This document shows positions 1-9,645 of a stretch of DNA of 29,607 nucleotides, piece by piece. The stretch covers positions 4,246,994-4,276,600 of the forward strand of contig BFEA01000050.1 in NCBI GenBank assembly GCA_003427395.1, in the 5' to 3' direction. Under the pieces are notes generated by a model. The model worked only from the letters and a program-made list of their open reading frames with translations. It searched no databases and was not told the DNA's origin. This DNA is from Chara braunii. Taxonomy: Eukaryota > Streptophyta > Charophyceae > Charales > Characeae. The number at the start of each line of letters is the position of its first letter. The first letter of the stretch is position 1. Position numbers and translations under genes: made by a program.

Positions 1-472
1 CCACTGAACACCGTTTTGCCTCAGGGTCACATCGAAATTCTTTGCGAAACAAACCAATTATTATTAATAATTCTTTTTTTACCTGGTCGGAAATATGGCC
101 CCAGGCCACTCCGTTAACCTACATTATTTATCTTTTTTTTGTTTTGATTCTTTTGAAGAGAAAAAAACTTTCATGTCCAAATGAAGAACCATGATGTATC
201 TCATTTCCAAGCTTGAGCCACATGAGACAAATACAAATAATCATGGAGAATAACAAGAAGAAGATGACATGAGTTTTAATATAATGGCGCTAGTACGACC
301 TCCTTCCCTACATCTCCCTGATAGGAGACATCAAGGATCTCAACCCTTCTACTCATACGCCACTCAGATTGAGCCAGATCACTTTTTTTTCTATAATGCT
401 TTCATTGTTTTCAATTGCGAATTGCCCTGCATGGCATTGGTCGGCTGTTACTTTCCTTTGTGGCACTGCCAG

Positions 473-688
473 GTGGATTGCTACACTGTGTCCACACTTT
501 TGGTAAAGTCGAGCTTGGAGGAACAGATGCAGAGACTCCACGAGGTGCTGTGTATGTCTCTCCGTCGCAAGGCTTCCAAAGATAGAGAGGCCATAGAGAA
601 ATTTCTTGCGGAGGGGAAAAGTGTTTTGGAGGCTAAGGCAAACAGTGTTGAGGAAATCGGAAAAGCAAGAGAAGCAGCAGCCAAACTG
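473..688 (+). CDS. Dynein heavy chain exon (tail region), probable IFT dynein-2
   Basis: Internal exon of 72 codons, phase 0 at both ends. The acceptor is a pyrimidine-rich stretch ending TGCCAG at 472 and the donor is CTG|GTAAAG. The peptide reads VDCYTVST... through DREAIEKFLAEGKSVLEAK to SVEEIGKAREAAAKL. The 'SVEEIG.A' signature and its charged helical context resemble the N-terminal stem of cytoplasmic dynein-2 (DYNC2H1/DHC1b), the minus-end motor that returns intraflagellar-transport trains to the cell body. The open frame runs upstream to 269 and downstream to 748, but those extensions look intronic (poly-T, low similarity). The exon joins in phase to 7848-8027. Family resemblance is judged from recalled family features, not an alignment. 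An axonemal dynein is the main alternative. Confidence 0.68.
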
Positions 689-1165
689 GTAAAGAACCTG
701 AGTGTCCTTGAGTGTCCTTTTGGTACATCCAAGCAGTGCAGCACCTGAGTAACCTTGTGGGTGACCCATAATTGGAATTACAAAGAGAATATCAATTAGC
801 ATGGCACTGCTTTGCCAAGGACGACATGCAGAAATAAAAGAAATGTTCAAAAATTTTCAAACAAAAAAGAAAAACAGAAAGGAAAAGACGCAGGTACAGG
901 ACCAGCAATCTGCAGCAGGCTAAGGGCTGTGGTCCACTGCGCGGTCTTGGAGGAATTCCTTTTCTCTCGTTAGACACTCCTAAAAACGCCAGTTTTTAGG
1001 AATGCATTGTGGTTAGAAGCTTCCAGAAAACGAAATCGTAAAGAAAAAGTGAAAACTTTTTTATTTTTATTTTTATTTTTTATTTTTTTTTTAATTTTAA
1101 AGTCCTGAATCGATGGGCCTAACCTATCTATAGACTACACTAGACCTAGACCGGACTGACTGACC

Positions 1166-1309
1166 TTTTTTTTTTTTTTTTTTTTTTAAAAAAACAGCTC
1201 CATCTATTGGTGGGGAGCAACACCTGCTGGAAACCGGGTCCAGCGTCCCATAGATACCACCATATCCTCTTAATTTGGCACCAACTGGGAACCGGGCCCA
1301 GCGTCCCAT
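1166..1309 (-). repeat. SINE-like 'GGGACGCTGG' repeat, copy 1 plus a partial second head
   Basis: A 22-base T run (1166-1187) is followed at 1197-1250 by the reverse complement of the core GGGACGCTGGACCCGGTTTC...CCAATAGATGGAGC. A second, diverged head (ending GGGCCCAGCGTCCCAT) lies at 1277-1309. On the minus strand the unit reads core then poly-A, like a retroposed short element. The core also occurs at 12666, 13696 (-), 28203 and 28877. In this copy the hairpin seen after the core in three others is missing. Confidence 0.55.
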
Positions 1310-1380
1310 CATCAGAAAATTTCATGAATTTAGACAAGGAACTACTGGAAGAATCCAAACAGCAATTAGTAGAAGTCCTT

Positions 1381-2886
1381 CGAATGTTCAGAACCCCTGG
1401 AGGCTCCCCACAAAAACACTCTAAAATTCTCTAATACTGTCTTCCTCCCTGCCGAGCTCTCCCAGGCCTCATGCCCCCACCCTGCTAGGTTACAGGGCAA
1501 CACGACTCACCCCAGCTCCGGCCAGCGTCGTCCCAACAGCAACCCTTGGTTTTCCCGTAGAATGCCCGGCCCAAAGCATCCCCAGATCTCTCTACCAGGC
1601 CTCAGGCTCCTGCTATTAACAGGTTACAGGGCAATCCCCCAGCACCGGCCAGCGTCGTTCTGGCATCGAAAAACCAACAGGTTCATGAGTAAACAGCATC
1701 AAGGAAACCTAGACTGCTTTGCCAGAAGTGCCCCGAGTCCTAAACAATTCTCAAGACTACCTACAATATCCAGAAACATCTCGAAACTGGCAAGGAAACT
1801 AGGGCCAGATTAAGAATTTTTTTGGGGTGACTATGACAAAATTCAAAAATCTACTCAGATAAACCCCCCATCAAACCTCTACGCCTCCCTCCGGCAAGAC
1901 TCACTGCAACAGAGCCACCATCTCTGCTGCTGCTGTGCCATACTCCCATCCTACCAGCTAGCCCCCTCACTGATAGGACGCGTGATATCCCCCCATTTTC
2001 TTCTCCCACCCACCCTATTCTCTTCTCAAGGTACGTCAGAACGCATTACAGTAAACAAAGAGCATGAGAATAGGCCGCAGGGGTCCTGCAAATGATCCAA
2101 AAAACGTTGAAGTCCCTCACACCCCCATCCGAAGTCTTCCAAAACTGTCTTACTCCCTGCCGAGCTCTTCCAGGTCTCCCACCCCCACATCTAGCTGGGT
2201 TACAGGGCAACACGACTCACCCCAGCTCTGACCAGCGTCATCCCGGCAGTAACCCTTGGATGTCCCGCGGAATGCCCTCCCCAAAGCATCCCCAGATCTC
2301 TCTACCAGGCCTCATGCTCCCGCGTTGCAGGTTACAGGGCAACTCCCCAGCACCGCCCAGTGTCGTTCTGGCATCGGACAACCGCAAATCACTGAGTACA
2401 ACAACCTCGAAACCACCTCAGGATGAGTTAGCAGGAATCTCAAAATCCTGGAGACCATCCAGGACTACCAAACGACTTAATCTTATTAAGATTTTTGCTA
2501 TAAACTTTATGAGAACGGGGGGGGCGAAACTAAAACACCTACTATCCTAAAATCCCCCCTCAACAGACGAAGTGTCAGTCCAGGCTTTCAGTCTTCGTAC
2601 CAGAACTCACTTGATCTCATACCCCCTCTCTGCTAGGGTAACAGGGCACCACAACCCTCCCCAGTACCGAGCAAACTCGTTCCGACGGTCAAGAAGTGCC
2701 TTCCTCCCTCAACAGTTCTTGTGGCGGCAAGCCCCTAACCGGTTACAGGGTCGATACCCCGGCGCCAGCCTCGTTGGACGGTCTGGTTATGCGCTCGGCA
2801 TAACTTCGCAGGCCTCAAGCTCCCCCCCAGGTTACAGAGCTCAAGCTCCAGCACCGGCCTGCGTCGTCCCAGCACCGTCCTTCTAA
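1381..2886 (+). repeat. Degenerate higher-order repeat array with seven GGTTACAGGG cores
   Basis: A core of about 40 bp starting GGTTACAGGGCAA and ending near CAGCACCGGCCAGCGTCGT recurs at 1488, 1622, 2198, 2330, 2636, 2741 and 2830. The first two pairs form a higher-order unit of about 709 bp: 1488 to 2198 is 710 and 1622 to 2330 is 708. Shared flanks include CCGAGCTCTtCCAGG and CAAAGCATCCCCAGATCTCT. The last three cores are more diverged. Short open frames in it (1562-1813, 2092-2550, 2572-2886) are not mutually conserved, so I do not call genes. The origin is unknown; it could be part of a retroelement LTR or an unclassified repeat. Confidence 0.7.
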
Positions 2887-3534
2887 CCTACTTACCCTGA
2901 CCAACGAACCTCCTCTGTTAAGACCCCCTTCTACCTTCCATCCCCAATCCCAGCTTCACACCCCAAGGAATCAAGGCTTTTCAAAAATCGAAATTGGAAA
3001 ATGAGATCAAATAGCAATCACAGAAATTTTTGACATCCAATTCAGAAACATCCAATTTAGAAACATCCAATTTAAAAGATCAATAGCAGACCCAGTTTGG
3101 GAGATTTCAAAATTTCAAGATGGAAAACGAAATAGGAAGTTGATTTGATGTCCTCACGGACTTTTTGACTCTGATTTCCGGAACTCTTGTTCAAAAAATC
3201 GCTCAGATCGTAGATCAGGAATTTGTAAACAGAGAATGCCAACTGTAATCAGAAGGTTCTAAGCTGAAACGAATCAGGACATGAAAAGGAAGATGCAAAC
3301 TATCGATCAGGATCTATAAAACACCTGCCTAAGAATACGGCATGTATAGTAAGAGATTAAACTTTTCAGAGTTAAGAAAGAAACAACAGAAACCAAAAGG
3401 CTCTATAGCACCAATATTAGCTCGTCATCATTTGGATCATCACCAGGGATAACGATATAGAACAGACGAATAGGTAATACAAATTCTGGCGGGCTATCGT
3501 GGGAACAGCCTAATCCTCGAAGCCCTAAGATACT
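2887..3534. other. No recognisable gene; A-rich unique-looking DNA
   Basis: The first part has three tandem short repeats of 'acatccaattTAgaa' type near 3030-3075. The rest has no coding frame or repeat I can assign. It lies inside the decayed Harbinger-type element, so it is probably part of a secondary insertion. Confidence 0.4.
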
Positions 3535-4263
3535 ATGGAAAGATGGAACAAAACTAAGGTTAACGTCTTTGAGAAACCGCCGTGCGTCGAGCTTCCATCG
3601 CCTCATGAAATTGTCTCGTTCTTCGTAAAATCGCCTGTTCTTCAGGTCATCTCAAGACACTCCACTCCCGCCGTCTCCAGATCCCACTGCCAGACCGCCA
3701 TCCTGACCAAACTCATCCCCCTCCTCTTCCTGTGGGAGGAACAGCCTCTCCTCCCCATAGCCAATGCTAGAACAGCCCTTTGGCAAAGTGCACTAGCCAG
3801 AAGAGCTACTCAGGACACCGCCGCCTCCATAAAACTTCCCGAAGGTGATTGTGTTGTGAGTAACCGCGTCAAGCCCGTCAACGCAGCCTCACCGAGAGTT
3901 CGATCCCTGCACAACGACCTTCAACAGCTGGATCGGAAGAAACAGGAGACAGAGAACGAGGTGGAAAGAGGGAAAGAAAAACCAAGACACTCTCCTTCGA
4001 CCCCCTCCCTCTTCTTTCCACACGTGGCATCCCACATCTTCTCCACCATAATCCGCCTCACACTACTCACCGTTGTCCACCCCACGCACCGCAGCGCCCT
4101 CACAGCCTCGTCGCGAGTCACTCCAACCATCGCCTTCGCTCGCCCGCCTCGTGCTGCTCATCACACCCGCAGCACCCTCACCACCTCGTCGCGAGTCACT
4201 CCCGCTATCGCCTTCGCTCACCCGCCTCGTGCTGCTCGTTGCGCCGACCAGTTCGCGCCGTAG
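3535..4263 (+). CDS. Unrecognised ORF with two 26-residue C-terminal repeats
   Basis: A 242-codon open frame starting MERWNKTKVNVFEKPP. I recognise no domain. Residues around 120-150 are charged and could form a short coiled coil (LHNDLQQLDRKKQETENEVE). The C-terminus carries a duplicated unit reading SSRVTPTIAFARPPRAA and SSRVTPAIAFAHPPRAA, encoded by a 78-bp direct repeat (from 4091 and 4169). The frame sits in suspected inserted DNA inside a decayed transposon, with no regulatory sequence visible. It may be a retroelement gag remnant or simply an open frame in GC-rich DNA. The duplication keeps the frame (78 = 26 x 3), which is mild support for coding. Confidence 0.25.
   Translation: MERWNKTKVNVFEKPPCVELPSPHEIVSFFVKSPVLQVISRHSTPAVSRSHCQTAILTKLIPLLFLWEEQPLLPIANARTALWQSALARRATQDTAASIKLPEGDCVVSNRVKPVNAASPRVRSLHNDLQQLDRKKQETENEVERGKEKPRHSPSTPSLFFPHVASHIFSTIIRLTLLTVVHPTHRSALTASSRVTPTIAFARPPRAAHHTRSTLTTSSRVTPAIAFAHPPRAARCADQFAP
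4091..4246 (+). repeat. 78-bp direct repeat, two copies
   Basis: GCAGCrCCCTCAC..., CTCGTCGCGAGTCACTCC and CGCCTCGTGCTGCTC each recur 78 bp apart. The repeat lies within the 3' end of the unrecognised ORF at 3535-4263 and keeps its frame. Confidence 0.75.
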
Positions 4264-4407
4264 CGGAGGGGCGCAGCGCTCCCGGTAGCGCCGCGCCCCA
4301 CAAACCGTTACCAGATCAGTCCCCCCTCCGTCTCATGCGAGGTGAAAACAGCGTAAGTAGTGTTCCTATTTTTATCTAGGAATCCCCAGGCAAAAGGACC
4401 GGAAAAA

Positions 4408-4431
4408 TAAAGCTCCTTGCGAGGAGCTTTA
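4408..4431. repeat. Perfect 10-bp hairpin (TAAAGCTCCT / AGGAGCTTTA)
   Basis: A perfect inverted repeat with a TGCG loop. It lies near the presumed left part of the decayed Harbinger element. Function unknown; it may be a subterminal structure of that element. Confidence 0.6.
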
Positions 4432-4909
4432 AAATTTGTGAGTCCTTTTTTCACGGAGCTTTGGTGAAACGTGCAGCACATCACTGTCCAGTACTCCGTG
4501 GTGCAGAAGTTGTCCGTGGGGCCGCTGCACGGACATTGCAGGCCTTTGGCCGGGGGACGACGGCAACGGCAAGAACTGCTAGCCGTTGGGGGGGAGGTGG
4601 GGTTTGGCCGGGGGGAGGTCCCGCAGGCGAGGTCGTGCAGTGGCGTGCCCACGCTGTAGTCGACCGTTGGGTGCGGAAGGACTGAGGGGTGCCGCACCCA
4701 GCTAGGGCGATTTGTGGGTGGTCGATGGCGGCCAATGGTTGGAATTCAAGCTACTTTTGTGTTCCCCCTGCCTGCGTCCTCTCCACATGGCGCCAAATTG
4801 TCATCGTGGATTTCCTTGTCAGCATGCTGAATCCTGCAGTGCCCAATCAGGCGGTCCGTTTACACCGTTGGCTCTGTTGTCAGGATCGGTGCATCTGTGT
4901 TCATGATTC

Positions 4910-5490
4910 ATGGCTGACGTCTATCGGAAGATTCCGCTGCTGCTGTTCTTCGTCGTCGTCTTCTTGATTTCCGTCTTCCTCCACATTTGCTTTGTGATCA
5001 GGCTACCGAAGCAACAACACAAGCGGCACGTGGGGAGGAAAAGGACATTGGGTGACCGACTCATGGCGAGTACGAATGTCGACAGAGGAGGAGCGATAGC
5101 GACACTGTGTGTCGTCAGCGGTACAACCCATCCCTGTACAGCCATCTGCTGTGGTACGAGCAGCCTCTGCGCTGACGGATGATGAAGGCAAGGAGGAGGA
5201 GATGCCGATGGTGCCTTTGGGTAGCGGGTCCACTCAGAATTGGATGCACACGTTGCAGACGGGCGGCTGCATATCAGCGTGCGGCGGCGAGTTCACATTC
5301 CTTCTGCAAAGTTTGAACTCGCCGCTATGGACCAAGCTTTGGGTGATGGACCAAGCTTTGGGTTTAACCGGCTTGGGAGATGGTGCTAACGGGGATGTGG
5401 ATTTGAACTTCGGCTTGTCGACGAGCAGTCCCGCTCCAGTCACCCACACGTTCATCGTCAACCGAACAAGCAGTGGCAGTTGGTCCATCA
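4910..5490 (+). pseudogene. Harbinger accessory ORF remnant (frameshifted)
   Basis: Starts MADVYRKIPLLLFFVVVFLI, a hydrophobic segment of about 25 residues followed by a basic patch (KQQHKRHVGRKR). After a frameshift near 5090-5110 it continues with ALTDDEGKEEEMPMVPLGSG, then GSGSTQNW and GDVDLNFGLSTSS. The same order (MAD, hydrophobic segment, basic patch, acidic SDNEGGE, PLGSGSTQDW, AVDLSF) occurs in the intact element at 8942-9645, so the two are homologous. In PIF/Harbinger elements the second gene normally encodes a Myb/SANT-like DNA-binding helper of the transposase; I see no Myb helix in what remains. The sequence then passes directly into transposase-like sequence of the opposite strand, which suggests an internal deletion. 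Confidence 0.55.
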
Positions 5491-5499
5491 CCGCGCGCA

Positions 5500-5859
5500 C
5501 TGAAGAATCACGAGTCCGTTGCTTGATCCACTGCGGGCGGTCCATCAGTGCGCGCACAAGAAGGTCCGTCCACGTGCCATCCGTCGCTTGATCCACCATC
5601 TCAGGGTTTCACGTGGGACGCTGCCGCAGGATAGCGCCGCGCAAAGCTGCAAAAGAGCTTCTGATGTCGCCGCTCAATCGGGCTCCTCAACCACACACTG
5701 CAACAAAGCCCTGCGCTTCCACAACCCCAGGTGCATACCGCGGGATGTGGATGTCCTCTCCCTCTACGCCTCAAGAATGACGGCCGATACCGCCAGCACG
5801 ACCGCGTCCCGCTCTTCAGCGGACAACGCATGGCCACTGCCAGCAACACCCAGCTCCAT
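5500..5859 (-). pseudogene. Harbinger transposase N-terminal remnant
   Basis: On the minus strand, MELGVAGSGHALSAEERDAV, then LAVSAVIL, matches the start of the transposase in the intact element (MEGGVVARRD...LSHGEL..AVAAAVSTIVL). Further along, TDGTWTDLLVRALMD resembles the later GGTWEDLRLCDDATD. Frameshifts and stops separate these pieces and the whole DDE domain is missing. Next to it lies the accessory-ORF remnant with little or no spacer, where an intact copy would have the rest of both genes. Confidence 0.5.
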
Positions 5860-6204
5860 TGCTGACCTTCCGCCCGTGCTGGACTTCAACGTCGCCGGCC
5901 TGCTTTTGCCACCTTTGAAAGCGTCACACACCGCGCTCAGTCTCGCCGATCGATACACAAAACACAGCCACGCCTCCCTGCACGCTCCTTGCACAGCAAC
6001 TTTGTACGTCATAGCTCCAGTGGCCCTTTCCCAGCCCGCATGGAATTCAAATTCGAATTTTTGAAAACGCTTCGCCGTGCACGTTTCTTTCTCCCAGGCT
6101 CCGGCTGTCTGGGGTTCGCATCCCTGTGTACCACGGACACAAGACGACGATGGGCGGACATAGGCGGCATGGCTTCACGTACACATATGAGACTGGCCGC
6201 GGGG

Positions 6205-6492
6205 TAACTTTTAGGACTACTCCTAAAAGCTCAAGTTTTAGGAAAAACTAAAAAAAAAGTGTTTGTAGTTAGTAGTAGCCGGGGGCCATAGCTGCCATAG
6301 CTAGCGATAGGTTTGGAGAATTGGAATTTCCTCTGTTAAGATTTCTGAAATTTCTCAAGATTTCTGAAATTTAGATGTTGGTGAAATTTCATGAAAAAAA
6401 AAAAAAAAAAAAGGTTTTAGGAAGCTTATAACCAGCACAGAGAGAGTCCTAAAAATCTTTTGGGATCCTTTTAGGAGTGTCTAACGAGTCCC
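6205..6492. repeat. Terminal block of the decayed element, possibly a separate short MITE
   Basis: At 6206-6243, TTTTAGGACTACTCCTAAAA...AGTTTTAGG resembles the inverse of the end at 6425-6492, so 6205-6492 could also be read as a 288-bp miniature element. A run of A (about 6394-6411) lies inside. I cannot decide between a nested MITE and subterminal repeats of the larger element. Confidence 0.35.
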
Positions 6493-7260
6493 TAAGAACA
6501 GCATGATTCCCGTAAGAATTTGTGGGGCACCACATACTGGCCCTTTAGGGGTTCTTAGGATGGGCAATTGGTGCTGTCCCTTTAGGGGAGGTGATTAGGA
6601 ACTGCAATAGCCAATAGCCAGTTAGAACGTCAATCTGGATGTTCGAGTTGAGACCCGTGAGGCCCCTGTGGTCACCTAGAAAACTGTCATTATCTCTGGC
6701 ACCATGACTGCAGCTCCTAATCCCTTCCCCTTAAACCACCAGTACCTCCGAAAGTCGTGGCGCATTACCAGCGGCGACAATGATGAACGGAGGGGCCACC
6801 AAGGGTTCGCCCAAATTCATCCGACCAGAAACGCGTCCGCTTCTGCTAAAAAAAATAAAATAAAATGGGAAAAACAAAAGTTTTTCCGGCCGCTGATGTA
6901 TGGGCGGTGTACTGGTGGTTTAATGCGCATCACCCTCAGGGGAGGGTTTGTGGTAACGTAGGCATAGGAGCGTCGTCTCGGCTCTGAGCTCGAACTGCCA
7001 GCTTATAGGGGTTTAGGTGTTTAGGGGTTTACTATCCTTGAAGGGGTGGAGCAAACCTGTCAAAACGGATGAAAAAAGAGGTTACCCGGCTCGGAGACAA
7101 AATAGGCAGGAAACAGACAGAGAATGGTCCCCCCAACCCCAGGAACATGGGCAGAGTCAGTGCAGAAAAGTCCGAGTGTGACTATATCCTAAAGAAACTG
7201 AGAACACGAAGACCAGTATGTCATAGATGTTTCCCAACCCACACTGTCACTTGGTAAAAG
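6493..7260. other. Intronic sequence without recognisable gene
   Basis: Contains two palindromic CCCTTTAGGGG motifs (about 6541 and 6579) and a telomere-like stretch at 7009-7031. The open frames here (6704-6961, 7069-7257) show no recognisable protein. Confidence 0.4.
7009..7031 (+). repeat. Degenerate TTTAGGG-like stretch
   Basis: GGGGTTTAGGTGTTTAGGGG and following bases resemble three decayed plant-type telomere units. A second such stretch (CCCCTAACCCCTAAACCCT) lies at 14181-14199 in the opposite orientation. Confidence 0.5.
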
Positions 7261-7540
7261 ACTGCTAGACTGATCTGGCAGCTGATTGGGTGATTGGCTT
7301 AATTGATTGGCTGGTTCATTGATCGGTTGGTTGTTTGATTGTTTGGTGAAATGATGATTTATAAGTTGGACTGGTGTGTTGCTTGACTTGATCCTTGAGT
7401 CATTGGCTGAATCACCGGTTACTTCTCGGCGGGCTGGCTGGCCACTGAATGGCTGGCTGGCTGGGTGGATGGATGGATGGATGGATGAATGGATGGATGT
7501 ATGGATTTAGTTTGTAAAAAAAAAAAAAAAAAAACTTTGT
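7261..7540 (+). repeat. Degenerate (GATT/GGTT)n and (GGCT)n(GGAT)n simple repeat with A run
   Basis: A GATTGG/TTGGTT-rich stretch at 7270-7350 leads into GGCT repeats and then GGAT repeats at 7430-7505, ending in about 19 A. It is a tetranucleotide microsatellite in the first dynein intron. A long poly-T tract follows at about 7632-7662. Confidence 0.7.
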
Positions 7541-7847
7541 TGCTTTATTTGTAGGTGGATTAGTCTGTTCAGAAATTGGTTGGTTTGGGGATAGTGTGGT
7601 TGGTCCACTGTTTTTAAAACCTGACATAAGACCTTTTTTTTTTCTTTTTTTTTTTTTTTTTTTCCGAAGACTGAGCAGAACTTAATCGGAAAGATGATAA
7701 GAGCATCCCCCCCTAGTTCCTGCTATTTATTCCCGCCATTAATTGCTTCCTGACCTCACTAGCCGAGATTCCATCCCAACATCCAAATGTTCTACTTTCG
7801 AACAAGTACTACGAAACCCCTAACTTTTGGCTATTCATTACTTTCAG

Positions 7848-8027
7848 GTGGAAGACATCCCTCATGTGCTTGAAATTCGACGAAAGTGTGAGGAGAAAAA
7901 CAAGCTGCTTCGCCACGTAAGCTTTGGTCTGACAGCTGGGGGCTCGATCGCTGCTGTTCTTCCAGTTGACATATCCACTCTGCTTACGGAATGGGAAACG
8001 TTCACGGCCCGATTGTCCCAGCATGAG
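7848..8027 (+). CDS. Dynein heavy chain exon (tail region), continuation
   Basis: Internal exon of 60 codons, phase 0 at both ends. The acceptor is TTACTTTCAG|GTGGAAGAC and the donor CATGAG|GTGATT. The peptide starts VEDIPHVLEIRRKCEEKNKL, continues LLRHV, and ends with VDISTLLTEWETFTARLSQHE. The order 'E..KN.LLR' followed by 'W..F...L..H' is typical of dynein heavy-chain stem segments directly after the 'SVEEIG' block, matching the exon at 473-688. Between LLRHV and VDIS lies a Gly/Ala-rich stretch of about 17 residues, longer than I expect for the family. A GTAAGC at 7917 could suggest a tiny intron there, but removing it (49 nt) would break the frame. The intron before this exon is 7,159 bp. 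Confidence 0.7.
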
Positions 8028-8941
8028 GTGATTTTCTCTTCAAGTTGTTGTTCTAGAAGCAAAATCCTATAAATAAATAGTTGTGCATTTGGTGGTGCAT
8101 GCATTATAAAGGGTTTTCCAAGTAATCAACCGTGCAAGGAACATCCTTCTCCTTTGTATCTTTTTTTTGGTACTATCTTTCTCTTTCCTCAATAAAAAAA
8201 AGAACGATGTTCTTGCGGTTCCCCCAATTCCCTCCAAGCAACAGGGATAAAAAAAATCATGAGGTACTCAATAAACTTTTCTCAGATTGTCTTTTAATTC
8301 TTCTGGACTCTTTTTGTGGTTCTTAGGGCCTCGTTGGACACGCCTTGTGGACCCGAAATCCACAAGGAAATGATCGTTACACGTATCCTTGGGGACGATC
8401 GTCGAAAAAAAAAGTGAAAACACCACAAGGACGTTTCCTTGTGGCGTCCTTGTGGCCACAGCCAATTTTCCCTAAACCCCAAGGGACCTCCCGAGGTCCC
8501 TCGTAACACAAGGAAGCGCGAAATTCGGAGCGACGAAGGCATGCGTCGACGCACAATTTCGGTTGGAGGGTGGTCCAGACGTGGTCTGCCGAAAGGGAGC
8601 ACGGACATCTCCGCCTCGAAAGTCTGCTCGTCGTCCCAACGGCTCCAAACGGTAACCGGCGACGCGAGGCCTCCGTCCGTCCGCGCGACTCGACGGCCAC
8701 CGCCGTCGTGCGGTCTGCTCCGGCGGGCGATCGTCGACAACGGTCCGAAATTCGAAAGTTTTTGTACATGGCTCCCCGTTCGGTGACGACAGTCATTCGA
8801 CAGGATCGTCGTTTCTTCCACTGCCGTCACGCCTCGCACGTTCGAGCACAGATCTTCCACGGATCTTCCTTGTCTGGACGACCTTGTTTGTTGAACGGTC
8901 CACCGCCGACGTCGGTTTCATCCCCTTTGAACGGCCCTTAC

Positions 8942-9645
8942 ATGGCCGACCTGCTGCACAGGCTTCCCCTGCTGTTCCTCGTCGTCTTGCTGCTTCTCGT
9001 CGTTGTCTTCTACCACGTGTGTCTCGTCGGCCTCGTCCCGGTCGCGTCTCGCAGAAGGAGATCTCCCAGGAAGGCCGACAGGATGGCTGGACGGCTGCCG
9101 AACGGCAGACCGACAGACACATCCGGCGGATCTATCAATCGCCAACGCAGTGCGGGGTCGGTGGCGAAGCAGCCGTACTACCCGAGGTTGTATGCACACC
9201 TGCCTTCTCACGAGATTCCTCTGCCTCCGTCGGATAACGAGGGGGGGGAAGCCAGGTCGCCGACTTTGCCGTTGGGAAGCGGTTCTACGCAGGACTGGGC
9301 GGCGACGCAATCGTGCGGCGGCAGGGGGGTGGAGACGCCGTGGTCTTACACGTCACTTCTGAACGAGGGGCTGTGCGATGACGACGGCGATGCAGCGGTT
9401 GATCTGAGCTTTTAGCTGTCGAGCAGCAGCGGAGCAGCCGCAACGCACACTCGGATAATCAATCCCCACCCGGGTCGGGATTGCGCGGACAACACGCAAG
9501 GCGCTATGTGCGGCCCACGAGACGGCGGTCTGCCTCAATCGGTTTGCGACGGTGGAGGTGATGGTAACAACTCGTCGCCGAGCGTCGGTGGAGGATTCGG
9601 TGCGCGTAAACGACCGGACTGGATGCGCTTGTCGGCGCAGCATGA
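8942..9645 (+). pseudogene. Harbinger accessory ORF (one internal TAG), hydrophobic N-terminus
   Basis: The frame is open upstream to 8570, but I place the start at the ATG at 8942 because the homologous remnant at 4910 begins with the same MAD. Residues 8-33 are strongly hydrophobic (RLPLLFLVVLLLLVVVFYHV), followed by the basic SRRRRSPRK. Then come acidic SDNEGGEARSP, PLGSGSTQDW, SLLNEGLCDDDGDAAVDLSF, a TAG at 9413-9415, and in the same frame LSSSSGAAATHT through FGARKRPDWMRLSAQH. In the other copy a Gly codon stands where the TAG is. The Myb/SANT-type helices usual for the second Harbinger gene are not visible; the following 900 bp look non-coding. A truncated helper protein is my reading. 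Conservation of hydrophobic residues supports this strand, though the opposite strand gives a similarly conserved acidic reading. Confidence 0.55.

Larger units (their letters stand above)
961..6492. mobile_element. Decayed PIF/Harbinger-type element with nested insertions
   Basis: The left end (from about 964, CTCGTTAGACACTCCTAAAA, then TTTTTAGGA and GTGGTTAGAAGCTTCC) is the inverse of the right end at 6425-6492. Reverse-complemented, that end reads GGGACTCGTTAGACACTCC and also carries TTTTTAGGA and GTGCTGGTTATAAGCTTCC. The same core CTCGTTrGACAC begins the intact Harbinger at 8326. The right flank reads TAA, as expected for a target duplication; the left flank is eroded. Inside are an accessory-ORF remnant (+, 4910-5490) and a transposase N-terminal remnant (-, about 5500-5859). 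The distance from the transposase ATG to the right end (633 bp) is close to the 597 bp in the intact element. On the left the accessory ORF lies far from the end, which implies about 3 kb of inserted DNA between roughly 1100 and 4330. Confidence 0.55.
689..7847 (+). other. Dynein intron of 7,159 bp filled with transposon remnants
   Basis: Runs from the GTAAAG donor at 689 to the TTTCAG acceptor at 7847. It contains a decayed Harbinger-type element (about 961-6492), a SINE-like copy, a 1.4-kb degenerate repeat array and simple-sequence tracts. The parts outside these features (689-960, 6493-7260) hold no gene I can support. The boundaries depend on the exon calls on either side. Confidence 0.6.

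Noticed and set aside
353-850. Minus-strand open frames over the first dynein exon
   Set aside because: They are shadows of the plus-strand exon; the plus strand has splice sites and family motifs.
1381-2886. CRISPR-like or tandem array reading of the GGTTACAGGG repeats
   Set aside because: Repeats are degenerate, unevenly spaced and in a eukaryotic intron; there are no uniform spacers.
4461-4735. Overlapping Arg/Gly-rich frames on both strands
   Set aside because: GC-rich DNA gives open frames in several phases; none matches a family or the other Harbinger copy.
7917-7965. Possible mini-intron (GTAAGC...TTCCAG) inside the second dynein exon
   Set aside because: At 49 nt it is too short, and its removal would shift the frame; the uninterrupted reading keeps dynein motifs in frame on both sides.
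8377-8860. Minus-strand frames at the left end of the Harbinger element
   Set aside because: They cross the terminal and subterminal repeats and have no counterpart in the other copy.
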